Of a stretch of DNA of 64,000 nucleotides, positions 26,901-38,215 are shown piece after piece (the stretch's first letter is position 1; each line of letters starts with the position of its first letter). The stretch lies in the NCBI GenBank assembly GCA_017562135.1, contig QEYB01000515.1:1-64000 (forward strand), given 5' to 3'. This stretch comes from Dipylidium caninum (lineage: Eukaryota > Platyhelminthes > Cestoda > Cyclophyllidea > Dipylidiidae). The notes below the pieces were generated by a model. It was not told the DNA's origin. It did not search any database and saw nothing but the letters and a program-made list of their open reading frames with translations. Both the position numbers and the translations under genes were made by a program.

Positions 26901-27150
26901 ATATATGAGGAATGCGTGAGTTCCGGGATAACATGTTTCTACCTCAGTCGCGACAAACAAGGCCACTTTAGGAATTACGCCAGCGCCACGTAGAGCGAAC
27001 CTGATGGGCTGAGGTTAGTCAGCAACCAACTCTTCTGTCTGAACTGTCCACCCATTTCCGCACAACCACCTACAGGATGCCACTCGGCATGGCCAAATTG
27101 GCCACGGACTTATCAAGTCTGCCTTATTCCTCCCATTGCAGAGGGGATGG
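23960..27150 (+). repeat. Family B copy 3
   Basis: The longest B copy. Segments match 1-1,500 and 8,900-10,000 in the same order and direction, ending in CTTATCAAGTCTGCC before the cassette at 27,195. It starts where the minus-oriented family A copy 3 ends, making a divergent A/B junction near 23,960. Pyrimidine-rich CTCCTCCTT stretches lie at 25,120-25,150. Open frames here are short. Confidence 0.65.
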
Positions 27151-27194
27151 GTGTCACCGCGTGGAAGTTGGTCTGGCGCTCGAGCAAGTATCAG

Positions 27195-27600
27195 TGGGTG
27201 GTTGAATTGAAGTTAGTTGAGCTCAAAGTAGGGTGAAGTCATTCCGAAGACGAGTTGCAGTGAAGTGGATTCCACGCGAAACTAGAAAATTGGGTTGAGT
27301 AGGACGATACCAGGTGACTGGCCTTGCAATGTGGAAAGTGCGTTTCTTGCTGGTTCTTTGCTGGCCGGCATCTTCCTCCTCTGCTCGTCACTGACGGAGC
27401 CTTCCACTGTCGAAATCTCCCCTCAATGAGACAAAGACCGCCTCAAAGAGCAATCGAACGAATAAGTGTCGTATTCATCACACTTGAACTATTCCAACTG
27501 ACCGACCGGAACGTGGATAGGTGGGACTACTGCGCCCAACAGAGGAGCCAGACAGACACAAAAAGCATAATGAAACCGAGATTTTTCGGGAAATGAGGGG
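27195..27600 (+). repeat. 5' part of a family A copy with a diverged TATA cassette and short open frame
   Basis: GTTAGTTGAGCTCAAAGTAG and GACGAGTTGCAGTGAAGTGG are recognisable, but the TATA has become CTAGAAAA near 27,283. The open frame 27,324-27,596 (90 aa) contains LLVTDGAFHCRNL, shared with the copy at 23.6-23.9 kb. Similarity to family A fades after about 27,600. Confidence 0.65.
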
Positions 27601-30600
27601 GAGAAGAGATGCAGCAAATTAGAACTTACACTCTCTTTTCCCATACTGGCCTGTTAAATGGTCGAGTGGGGTTGATGTCACTTGTAAGTGGCGTCCACCG
27701 ACCTCGACGGAGAGGAAAGTTGAGGCCATTCAACAGCGGTCGGGCGGACTACGCTTTGATCGCACACATGGCATGTTGCCAGAGGGAAATGAGGCTGTCC
27801 TTAGCTCTGCTTTCTCCCCATATAATGCGAGATTCAGCCACGTCGGTCACAAATGTCGCTACTTTCTTGTTTCTGTGCTACCACCACTTCATCCCCTTAA
27901 ATTCACCACGCATTTTTCGAGGCGCCTTTGGAATTTCCCCTCCTGTGCAAATGTGCATATCTTAATATTATTTAGGTAATGTAAACTGCAGCAGTTGACT
28001 TTCCCTGACGCTTCCATGAAAGTTTGCGTCGTTCTACTGGATGTCGTGGAATGACGACATGTTGATTAGCGACGCAAAATTGCCTGGACGACGATACACT
28101 CGGGAGGTAAGGCGATATCGCCGTTCAACACATCGTCATCTATCAACTTATACCCACACTTCTGCCACCACTCCTTCCTGCCACGGCCTCACCGTGGTTT
28201 CGAAAAGACTCACCTGATGGACCAGGATTGCTTGGACAGTCAAGTGCCCTCAATACGTAGAGAAAAAGAAAAGCCTGCTCAAATCGAAGCATTATCGTGT
28301 GGGCTCAGATGCCGTTAAGTCGGATTGTGCACCGGACCATCCGACAGATCTTCGGGGGTGTGAAGAGGTTCTGAAAACATAGCTCCTGAGGATGAGAGGC
28401 TTCCAGACCTCCGTTCATTAACCCGTTACAGGGCATTTCGCCAATCCACCACTAAAGCGTCAATCCAAGTCTCGGCCTGTAGACCGCATGGCTTGTGAGG
28501 AGAGATGGCCTAGTGCAGTTCCATCAGCTCGAGCAGTTGGGCAGACCTCACTACCAAGTACACCATCACGAGACGCAGCCGACGGATAAGAACAGGCGTC
28601 CGGCTGGGCTCCTTCTGCCATGCCGCATTGCGTGCGTCTCCTCGTCGTTCGTGTGGGGATCTTCGCCCCGCCGACGAAATTGCTAGTGATGTTCAAAAGT
28701 CCCACGCACACACGAGCTTTCCTAGCGTAGACCTGATGCCACAGCGCACAGCGTAATAAATGTTGGTCCCAAAGCATAATTTCTGTAATCGCACGTCTTC
28801 ACGTAGTGCTGGCTGTCTCGTCACGCCTTGTGGCATAGTGAGGGAAAGCCGGATTTCGCAAGGACGCGTGCTGTGCCGTGTGGGGTCAAGAGAACACAGG
28901 TTTCCTGGCGGAAGATGGAACCTAGACTCTGAGATTATGACAGACGTCAGAAAAGAATCTGTGGACCACATGAGGGATCTAAGAGGCGGCTTTTGCGGAT
29001 GAGATGCTCATGGTTGCGCAGTAACTGCCGGAGAAGTTGTGAAAGACTGAATTTGTGACGGCAATTTTTAACCATGAGGCAGTTCAATCTGCCAGATGAT
29101 ACAAGGCGATAGGAAAGAGGCCGTAGGAACTCGAATGAACACGGGGGAGGAGGCGATGTGGAACGGGACGAGCGCAAAACCTTATTGACTGACCAACTCT
29201 TAGTTGCCCCGCCCCGTCCCCACACTTCGCACCGAGGCAATGACTTCGAGGGATCAACGGCAGCGGAGATGTGAGTTGGGAGAGCAGGCGATAAGTGCAA
29301 ACCCCGAATGCAGGTATTACGGGCCTCGCGGAATGTTCTCATGCCATGTATTAACAACTCGCAAACTTCGCAGACCAAGTTGCTTGGATTCGAGACATGC
29401 TAATAAAGAAAAGGGGAAAAGTCTCTGCATCTCATGTGGCACACAGATTTACTGAATAACTGCCATGGCTGTCAACAGTTTGTGACGAGTACGCATTCCA
29501 TTTGAGTGAGTCAGGAAATGAACGAAGTCCCGTGCGAGGTGATAAGAGGAGCCAGGTGAGAGGAGAAAGCTTTTTGCTCACAGTAGGGTCAAGGAAAATT
29601 TTCCCATTTCAAAGTAGGTGCGGCGAATGATATCGTCTTAATGTGGAGCGACCAACTCTGAAGCGAATGGAAGAGAGGCGAAGAATTGGCTTGTGGGTTG
29701 GTTGGATGGATGTCCGCTTTCCTAAGAGAATATCCATGCAAGCTGCTTCGCATTGATTGAGAATAACATTTCTTCCTCTTTTCTACCTTCTTCTAATACA
29801 TGATTTCAATGCCATTGCCAAGGTGTTTCTATGCCGTTATTATTCTCGAAAAGTAAACCCTTTTTCTTATGGCATTGTGAATGGCAAACTTTTGTTTCGG
29901 CGACCAGACGACTTATCCGAGCTCACCTTGCCGCATTCGGCGTCATTTCAACCGCTGTACTTGGCGTCTACCCGTGCACAACGGCATTTTGCCTGCTAAT
30001 CCTCCTTCAAGTCTGCTCCACTCAATTTATCATCATTCGACGAACCTCTTGTTACTGTGTGGAAACGTGTTGGAGTTTATTTTTTGATATTCGAACTTTT
30101 GTCACTTCTTCGCCACTGAAGTTGCAGACTTGATTGCCTGTGGTGTGTGCTGAGGCCACAATCACCGTGCATCTACCCGTTTGTGATACCATCCTGAAAT
30201 CAGCCCTTTTAGGGGTGTCTCCTTGTCGTTATTTAATCCTTTTGGGAATGAGATCAAAGGGCATCTTTTGTTCATCATTTGCGCTCAGATGTTTGCTCAC
30301 TTTTATCATTGAATTAAGTAGTAAGCGGCCACCAGCCATTTTCACATTAGATCATGTTTTCGCACACTCCGTCGGCTTTTCCGTCAGCGATTGAGTCATT
30401 TTTCTGTCGTCGAAATCACAGTTTACCAGCTGCAGAGGATTTTTTAGAAGTGTGATATTCTGATGAGGAGCGCAACACCGTGGTGATGACTTTTAGGTTG
30501 AGGCCAACAATGTAGTCACGCACCAGTTGATATGGAAGAATGATTCCGTCTCCCACCCTATCATTTCCGTCACTCTACTTGGCACGTAGTCTTGCGAACG

Positions 30601-31490
30601 GGCATTCTGCCTGCTCCTTCTCCTTCACGTAACATATTTCAGTTCATTCATATTTTCATTAGTCCTCCATTACTGATTTTGCATTAGTTCCCTTCGGTAC
30701 GCGATCATCTCCGGTTCATACTGAGGCTGCACCCATTGTTTTTATACTTTCAAGTGCTTGTATCATGCGCTTAAGCCCGTTAGACTTCAGCCCAAACCAC
30801 CGACGTTATCAGTTGATCTGCGGCACTTGGGTATTTCATGGCTGACGGCGCGGCTTTCATGAGAATGGCTTCCCACTGTGGCAAGATAAAGGACCACTAA
30901 AAACGTTCTTGTTGGTGTTGTTTACCTTGATGAGCCTTAAAGTGAAGGAGATATTGTTTATCCATGTAACACCAATTGACCGACGGCGAGGCAGTGTGAA
31001 AGTGCTGGTGACGAAGTTGTCTTTGGATGGCGATGGGGAGACCGATGAAAGACCGCCATCAAGGCGAGGGCAGTCAAAAAGTGACACACAGGGAAATTGA
31101 AGAACGCCCCAGTCAGACGATAACCAGATTGAAATTAAGAGGATACCATGATGTCCAGTGAGACTGCGTCTCAGACGATTGGTCGAGCCCGTGGTATCAC
31201 CTCTGTGTAAGGCAGTAGGTTGGCACCTATGCAGAGGAGACACATTTTCAGTCAAAAGTCGCTCGCAAATCATTGCACCGCGCTACTCGGAAGGAGCGCG
31301 TTCATCTCCAGACGAAGTGAACATCGACGGATTCTCTCGAGCGCTTTTTCAAAGGACTCATAGTCCTCTTCCTCAGAATCCTCTTCCCACGGCAATGCCC
31401 TCAATTGTAATTCGTCCCCTCCTTCTGACTCCCTTCCTTCTTACTCTATGGAATCAGTTTCTGTTTCTTTTCACATTCTACCTCCGATAA
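27601..31490. other. Unassigned region with a weak local duplication
   Basis: 29,690-30,850 is more AT-rich than its surroundings and carries overlapping plus-strand frames (29,757-29,999; 29,831-30,133; 30,134-30,394) with hydrophobic stretches. 29,935-30,050 resembles 30,575-30,690 (GGCATTYTGCCTGCT), suggesting an old tandem duplication. Frames at 28,495-29,002 are short. No product can be named. Confidence 0.4.
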
Positions 31491-31497
31491 CAATGCC

Positions 31498-31972
31498 GTT
31501 GTGCTCACTCCTCCTTCCGCCTCTTCTTCCCTCCCTCCCACTCGTCGTCCTCCTTACTTTCCGTCTCCGTCTCCGTCCCCGTCTCCGCCTCCGCCTCCGC
31601 CTCCGCCTTCGTTTCCACCTTCTCTTCTGATCTTCCCTCCAATTTCATCTCCAATTGCCTTTGCTTTTCTGCTTATACCGGCAGTTCCACCTCCTCTTGC
31701 TCTTCGGCCCTCCACTCGCCACTCTTTGTCTCGGTTCCTGCTAAAGACATTGATTCTGGCTCGGTCTCCCCTTTCATGCCAGTCACCTCGGTCATTCCAC
31801 TCTCATTCCCCAGTTTTGTCGACACTTTCACTTCCACTTCCGCCTTCGCCTTCGCCTTCGCCTCCACTTCTAATTCAACACCTTTCTTCTCTACTTCGTC
31901 TTCCTCATTTGCTTCGCAAGCAGTCCGTATGGCGACAGCAGCGGCGGCTGCGGCTGCGGCTGCGGCTGCGGT
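31498..31972 (+). repeat. Low-complexity region of CTCCGT, CTTCGC and GCGGCT hexamers
   Basis: (CCGTCT)n and (CCGCCT)n at 31,560-31,612, (CTTCGC)n at 31,840-31,866, and (GCGGCT)n at 31,937-31,970. The plus frame 31,501-31,983 is mostly their P/S/L-rich translation. Confidence 0.8.
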
Positions 31973-32053
31973 CGTGGGATTGAATTTGCGACGACGTTTA
32001 TAGCCGCTCACATTGCCAACGATAGCTGTGGGAAGGCTTTCAGCCCTGCCTTT
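31673..32053 (-). CDS. Candidate exon: poly-Ala and acidic-repeat protein
   Basis: The minus frame may start as an exon at an acceptor-like AAAGGCAG near 32,046. It reads AESLPTAIVGNVSGYKRRRK, eleven Ala, then EANEEDEVEKKGVELEVEA, KAKAKAEVEVKV and an E-rich end. A basic cluster followed by Ala and acidic runs is common in nuclear regulators, but the runs come from hexamer repeats and an opposing frame is also open. Conserved domains are absent. Confidence 0.25.
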   Translation of the reverse strand, partial: KGRAESLPTAIVGNVSGYKRRRKFNPTTAAAAAAAAAAAVAIRTACEANEEDEVEKKGVELEVEAKAKAKAEVEVKVSTKLGNESGMTEVTGMKGETEPESMSLAGTETKSGEWRAEEQEEVELPV

Positions 32054-32159
32054 GTTCAAAAGAGGGCCTCTCTCTTCCTTCCCTGGCCGCTTCCATTAAG
32101 CATTGTTGGCTTATACCATCTCTGGCAGAGGCGAAAAGGCTTTCCACCCTCTTCCCTTA

Positions 32160-32600
32160 TATCCCGTGGATTGGACTGCCTCATGCTCAAAACGTATGGT
32201 ATAAAGTTGAGTCCTCCGAAAACTTCTCCGTCAGTTCACTGCACCGGGTATGCTGGACGACGAGTCCTTCGGTTTTTCTCCATACATTGCAGCATTTTTG
32301 GCCAGCATTTCGTTACAGTAGAAGCAGTGCACTTGCAGGAGTTGCCTGTCGGTAAACATGTTAACATCTTCGTGAAGGGAATTCGCCTTTTCCGTGCCTG
32401 CGTCTAATCCGGTGCAGGCACTTTGGCTCTTGATTCTCACACCAATCCACGCAAAAGAGCCTCAACATGCAGCGGCACTGCATTGCGGATCGGGCGAACG
32501 TGGCAACCCCCATGTCGTTCTGACTGGCTAATCAGCGTCTACGGGGGTGAAGATGAACACAACTGCTGCACATAGGCATATTCGTCAAATGATCACAAAA
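32160..32600 (+). repeat. Family B fragment
   Basis: 32,160-32,370 matches 1,505-1,715; 32,370-32,560 (GAATTCGCCTTTTCCGTGCC, AACATGCAGCGGCAC) matches 61,345-61,480. It links the two halves of the family B 3' part. Confidence 0.65.
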
Positions 32601-33588
32601 TCACCGGATATCAGCATACACAGGCGTGGGGACCATGCAAAAAGCAAAGGTGGGTTATTAGACTTGAAGTTGTGACACTTCTGCCTCCCACGTGTGTAGA
32701 AAAGCAGCGTTGATAGCTGAAGGGGAAGTAGGGAAAAATTTGAGGAAAAGAGAATGATTCGTCGGGGGTTGGTAGTAGGCTGAGCATTTGGGTCGTGTGA
32801 CTCCTTGGGCTCATTGTGAGGGTGTATGCATAAAATGGGACTTTCGCCATTGTCAACATCACCTGAGAAGGATTTGGCGGCTCGTCATGCAAGGTGACCA
32901 GGCCGTATGAGCGGGAATGAATAAGTAAATAAATAGAATATGCAAAGGTTGTGGCGCTCTTTAAAGAGAATAATCAGATGCTGTCACGAGCGTGCACTTG
33001 AAAAATCCACTCTCATCCAACTGAGATGACGCTCTGTTTTCGAAATGGAGACCACTCGTGAACAGGGAAAGTGTAAGTTATTTTTGGCGGTTTACCCACA
33101 TTGAGGGTCAAAGATTTGCATTTTAGATGATGCCTTTCCTCCCTCCAACATGCATTTTGACCGCTGTTTCGCAGTCCCTCTACTCGCTCTCCGAAGCTCG
33201 ATTTCTCCCCCAACCCCGTGGATGCCAGCAGAGTCGACCTCGAGCACTCCACCGTGCGATAAATGCTTTGCCAGGTTTGGTTGTTAAGGCAGTGGTCGTC
33301 TTGGGTTAACGAGTTAATGCAGTTAATAGTGGGAGTCTCGTTAACACTTCCAGGCGATTGCGCATTCATCCGGTCGGTGAAAATGTCTTGCGTTATCAGC
33401 ATATGACATGGCATGGTGTTGAGTGATTTAGACTCCCCACAACACCAAGCTCACTAGGCGGCACTTGGCGATAGGAGAACTGACACATCCAACTGTTCTT
33501 CCCTTCCACCTTCGTCGTACGCCAGCCGGAGTGGAGTATTCTCCAACGGAGAGAAATATCGACGAATCTTCAACATCAGCCAGTCGCT
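32601..33588. other. Unassigned sequence
   Basis: A minus frame at 33,013-33,414 (133 codons, for example HCLNNQTWQSIYRTVECSR) is open without recognised domain or splice sites. I otherwise see nothing here. Confidence 0.35.
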
Positions 33589-34195
33589 TCACCTCTTTTC
33601 TTCCTTCATTCTAGGGGACGGCAACTCGCCAAAGTACACTTTAGGCACTGCGTTCTGTGCGCCACCAATTACCTCAATGCTCAACTCACCCTCTCTTAGC
33701 AGGTTCACCCGACGAATGGACGGTGGACGGTGAAAAGAATTACTGACTGCTGAGTATGTTGAGGAGGTCGAGACTCCCTGCCCGCATATTAATGCCCTTT
33801 TGCGCTTCGGCATCCATTCAGTGGGCGAGTGAGATTGAATTAGCAAATCAACAAATGAGTGACCAAGCAAATGACTGACTGACTGTCGGTAAAATGAAGC
33901 CGAACTATCGTGGATTGGAGGAGATAAGAGGAAACCTACTCTAAAACATGAAGTACCTTCTCACACACATACCGTGGGTTACGCAAGTCGTTGCTCGCCT
34001 CACTGATGGCCTGCTGAAGTGTGCTAACAAAAGCGAGAAGGGACTGGGGGTTAAGAGGACGAGAAAGTAGTATTTTCCATCTCACAGTTTCCACTCGGGC
34101 CACTTCCGATGGAGACGCCGCGGTGCGGGCGATACACGAACTCACCGTGTGCAGCATCAACGGCGTCCACATCCACCTTTTCAATTCGCGTCCAG
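33589..34195 (-). CDS. Cluster of exon candidates, product uncertain
   Basis: Minus strand, in order: 34,195-34,146 (acceptor CATGGCAG, WTRIEKVDVDAVDAAH, donor GTGAGT); 34,043-33,973 (acceptor CCCCCAG, SLLAFVSTLQQAISEASNDL, donor GTATGT); 33,777-33,592 (acceptor GCGGGCAG, VNLLREGELSIEVIGG, then VPKVYFGELPSPRM). The last reads like a TIG/IPT beta-sandwich edge strand, where V-x-F-G is common. Splice signals are good but the phases of the first two exons do not fit without an indel, and the three may not belong together. Confidence 0.3.
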
Positions 34196-36180
34196 CTGCC
34201 ATGGGGATGCCCTCTACTGGCTCTCACTTCACAAGACTACCTTTCACGGAGCACACGCAGCACACGCAGCCCGCTCATGAGCATTCGGATTCGTTGAACC
34301 TTGGTTTCACAGAATGGCCTAAGCGGTCATGCTAGTGCAAAACTCAAGGTAGTAAAATGAACGCAGAACATCCTCTTCCACAATGGCTCGTATGCTTCGC
34401 CCCTCCGCCTAATCTTCCCTTTCACCTCCTCCTTCGCACGCCAGAAATGTTTTTAGTGGGTGCAAAGAGGAGCGAATGCCGCAAGGAAGCGCGGTCACCA
34501 TCTGTCGTGCCACAAGTCTGTTCTGCGAGAGTGCACTTACGGCCTCGCAGAAAAAGTGTAACAGACTGACGAGTGACGTTTGACTCGCCTGCCAGCACTT
34601 GAACTGTGGTAGACACAAATAAACTCAATCAACGTGAGTAGAAGCTGCACTTCATGGAAACATCACGGGTGAACATAGTAGCGTGAAGAGCGTAGGCGTT
34701 GGGATGTGATGGGAGGTTGCCAAGTGAGGTGATAATGTGGTGCAAGAGAAAGTGTTACGCGAGTCGATGAGGTAGCAGGAGTTCGTTTGTTCAACAAGGC
34801 AACATCGGACGTCGGAGATATGCGCCACTTTTTGTATTTCCTATCTCACTGCAAAACGCTGACAAGCATCAAAGCATAGCCTCCTTTGGCAGAGGACGTA
34901 GAAGAGAACTTCACACGCGCGAACGGGACATTGTGGGCAAAGACCCGGTGTGGGATGTTGTGGCCATGAAGGCTCTGCTTGTTGGCTTCTCGTTGACGTT
35001 GCCACCACTGAAGGCCGCCCTCTTCTTCTCACAAGACCATTCTCACGCCCTTCTTGCCACATTCAGTGGCACCATGTGCCCATGAATGCGGCCTCAAGGT
35101 GTGTTGATGTTGTTGTTGTTGTTGTTGTGCAATGGCAAATGGACCTGTTCGCCGACAAGACGGTGTCAAAAGGCCAAGCACGAGAACGCCTTTGAGTCAA
35201 CCCGATTGAAGGACAATCACTGCCGCCTTGGTGGTGCAAGAGCAGATCATCCTGACTATGCACATGGAAATGCGCAAAAGCGGATAACCACAGAGTTGCG
35301 ATCTGTGTGCTGACGGGTGTGTACCGAGCTTTCGTTAGCGAAATGACTAGTGACATTTGTGTTGTTCTTTCACTGGACATCTCTCTGTAAGATCCTCCCA
35401 CTTCGAACAATGTTCTGTTGCCCCATCAACTCACACAATCCGTTTCCTCCCGGTACGTCGGCATGCCTCTAAGCAGTCTTCCCTCCTCCCACCTAGTGCC
35501 TTATCACTGCAGCCTCTGGACGTGTTGGGAAAGACCTTGTGGCAACAAATTGTCAGTGTCGGATTGAGGCCACTGGGTGTCCACCGGCTGTACTGACAAG
35601 AAGATCGGCTTGAGTTGGGCGGACACCTTCTTGCATTTTGGTGGCGTGAACACATCCAGCCTTACACCAAACGTGACAACTGAGGCACAAGACGCCTTTC
35701 GTGTCGCGGTCCACGCGGTACAGACGCCTTGGCCAAATGTGCCATTCCAGCAATTGCGTACACTAGTTCCCTCAGAGGGAGACTGTCTGACCAGATGTGC
35801 ACTCCTACCGCTGCACATACGTGCGTGGGGGCGCATTCTCTCTCCCCGTCTGCTCCACCCGACCTGCTTATAAACCAGTGGAGGTTGGGACGGTCCGCAT
35901 CTCATCGTTCGTGCGATTGCAGGTGGTTGGACAGCCCGAGTAGATCGGAAATGCGTAAAACGCGTTTTTTGGGCCTCAGTGAGGCCAGGCAGAAAGTGAA
36001 ATTAATCGGGGTGTGATTAAATTTGCGTGATGACGCCATATGAGCCCGTGTGGGCCCCAAGACGACGCCGCTAGTCGGAGCACATGTCGGCGTTGAAAAC
36101 CAATGCGAATTCGCATGTTGACCTACTTGAGAGAGGATAAATGTGGCGCACATGACACGGAGGCCTCAACTGCACAAACA
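34196..36180. other. Unassigned sequence upstream of the glycoprotein gene
   Basis: A (GTT)n microsatellite lies at 35,104-35,128. Frames on both strands near 35,500-35,900 overlap each other. Any promoter or further 5' exon of the gene at 36.2-38.2 kb would lie here, but no clear TATA is seen. Confidence 0.4.
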
Positions 36181-38200
36181 ATGCTGATTGAAACGGCATT
36201 GCCTTTGTTAAAAATCATCACCTTGTTGGAAGGAGCGACACTTCCCTTCTTCAAGACACTGTGCATGAACGGAAGTAAGTTGGGCCCCATCTCCTCAGCA
36301 TAACACTCGACCCTTTCGCTTAACACTCTTCCCCCAGCACCATTGTCCCCACTTGCCACACCCACCTCTCAGTCGCGTGGCCGTGCGTGGAGCTGATGGC
36401 AACTCGTAGGCGAGTGTAAGTTAAACAAGTAGCAGAACGCTCGGCCTGCAGTGGATGGGAAGGGCGTAAGGCGAGACTGGTGGAGACTGGTTGCACTGGC
36501 CGAGTTTTCACCTGAGCAGTGTGGTGAGACACACCTGAACTGAATGGGTTTCAGTAGGAGAGGACGGGAGAGAGGTAAGGAGAGGTGGGCGTGGGGGCGA
36601 GGGTGATGGTAGGCTGATTGTGGAATGCGCTGTGACAGAGCTCTCTCTTAAAATAACCAATTGGCAGAACTTGAAAGCTTGCGAAATGAAAACAGAATCG
36701 TGAGCGGTTCCGTCAACAGTTCGTTCTTCCTCAATTTCGCGCTTCCCGGCAAATACAACGTAAGTCGACTTCTCGCCACCGAGTCTTATTGTACTTCATC
36801 ACTGACACGCTATTTTGGTGTTCCATGCAGACCGTCTGGGTGTATAAATTCTCCCGTATATCAAATCGCACCAAAATAAGACGCGGCGACTGCTCCACCG
36901 AATACTTCAATTGTTCCTACACTCAGGGTACGTTCGAGTCCATTCCCCACCTACGCGCCACACGCACGCTGTACCAGCCCCGGCACCACAGCGGCTTCTC
37001 AACCTCGTAGACGATAACGCTCTTCCTTTCCCCACCGTTTCATTAGTCAATGCATCTCACGCAGAGGTGCAGATGTCTGGTATTATCCGTCGCGGTATGT
37101 CGTGGATTCAATTCATGCCCACAAACCGTTCACTATTGCCGGTTTCCATTGCCGTGTTTCCTGATGGAGTGTGGAGTGTCTCGGATGCTGGTACGCTGCC
37201 ATGAATGTAACTTCATTATTTCACTTCAATGTCGTTTCACAAAGGAACAAGCACATTTCTCACTCCACTTCCAAGGTATCTTCGTGGATCCGAAGGATTC
37301 CTTCTTCGTTGCCGCAAAGAACAAGGAAACGCTGTCAGTCGTGTGCAGGCACTACAAGAAGACCAAAAAATGTAAGCCTACCCTGTAGTCTGCATTGCTT
37401 ATGAGGATGAACCTCGCCTGATTTCCCTATTTATTCACAATTGCATAGCTCTTGCTTTTACAACTTAAGCATCATACTTGACTTCGGTGTGCACAGAGTC
37501 TCGTAGTGGTGGAAAGAGTTCCTTCCACACCTTACTTGACTGACCGCCCAGTGCATTTGTATTCCCCCTTTCCATTGCCTTATGACACGTTAACTAGTGT
37601 GAGTGATTTCTGTTTGTCTAGTTTGCTATACGCGTGGGAAGACTTCCAAATTATGCTTACAAGAATATTAACGGCACCGTGCAGAATGATACGGACAACT
37701 TTCCGGAAATAGTTAGTCTCCGTAAGCCTACCAGCACGCATTTCTGACATTCTGGTGTTTGTGCGTTGCTCTGTCAATTAATAGTCAAATTTCCTTCTGA
37801 CTGCTCCCCTTGCAGGAAACAGCACGGACGACAAATTTGTGAATTTCACGATAACGGTGAGGAGGCGACATCCTGTTGATTACCTCTCCTGCTGCAGTGA
37901 TTACAGGGGGACACCGTACTACGCGACTTACGTGATAGATTGGGGTAGGTCGAACAACTCTTCCGACAATGGGAGGCATTCGTTGCGAGGCGGACCGCTG
38001 CGGTCCACTTCTTCTAACCTGTCTTTGGGGTAGCACTCGGTGCAAACGCACTTCTCGGTGTCATTTTGACCAGGCCTTCACATTATATGGCCGGTTTCCT
38101 TTTCACCATTGCAGACAATCACTACAGCAATGAGTCCATCCAGAAGGGAATCTGTGGAAATTCACGTTGGCTGCTGCGACTTCTCACACTTGGTTCCTGA
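36181..38200 (+). CDS. Multi-exon gene for an unrecognised secreted or extracellular N-glycoprotein
   Basis: Proposed exons: 36,181-36,274 (tentative start, MLIETALPLLKII..., weak signal-peptide character, donor GTAAGT), 36,668-36,759, 36,831-36,927, 37,065-37,190, 37,276-37,371, 37,497-37,598, 37,622-37,721, 37,816-37,944 and 38,115-38,200 (TGA). Phases agree at every junction except 37,371/37,497, where an extra A in the A6 run at 37,365-37,370 would explain the clash. The translation has nine N-X-S/T sequons (for example VNSSF, SNRTK, FNCSY, INGTV, NDTD, FVNFT, SNES), a CC pair and further cysteines, and many beta-type stretches such as FPDGVWSVSDAGIFVDPKDS. No transmembrane helix or GPI signal is obvious, so secretion is an inference. 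Length is about 280 residues. I do not recognise the family. Further 5' exons and a different start are possible. Confidence 0.68.
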
Positions 38201-38209
38201 AGTTGGCAC

Positions 38210-38215
38210 AATAAA
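38210..38215 (+). terminator. Poly(A) signal AATAAA of the glycoprotein gene
   Basis: A canonical AATAAA lies 10 bases after the TGA at 38,198-38,200, giving a very short 3' UTR. It supports the strand and the 3' end of the model. Confidence 0.65.

Noticed and set aside
31501..31983. 160-codon plus frame rich in Pro, Ser and Leu
   Set aside because: It is mainly the translation of hexamer repeats; the opposing frame looks slightly better but is also weak.
37066..37164. Alternative frame of the fourth listed glycoprotein exon (reads DVWYYPSRYVVDSIHAHK)
   Set aside because: It looks protein-like but meets TGA before the donor at 37,191 and does not fit the phases of the neighbouring exons, whereas the chosen frame does.
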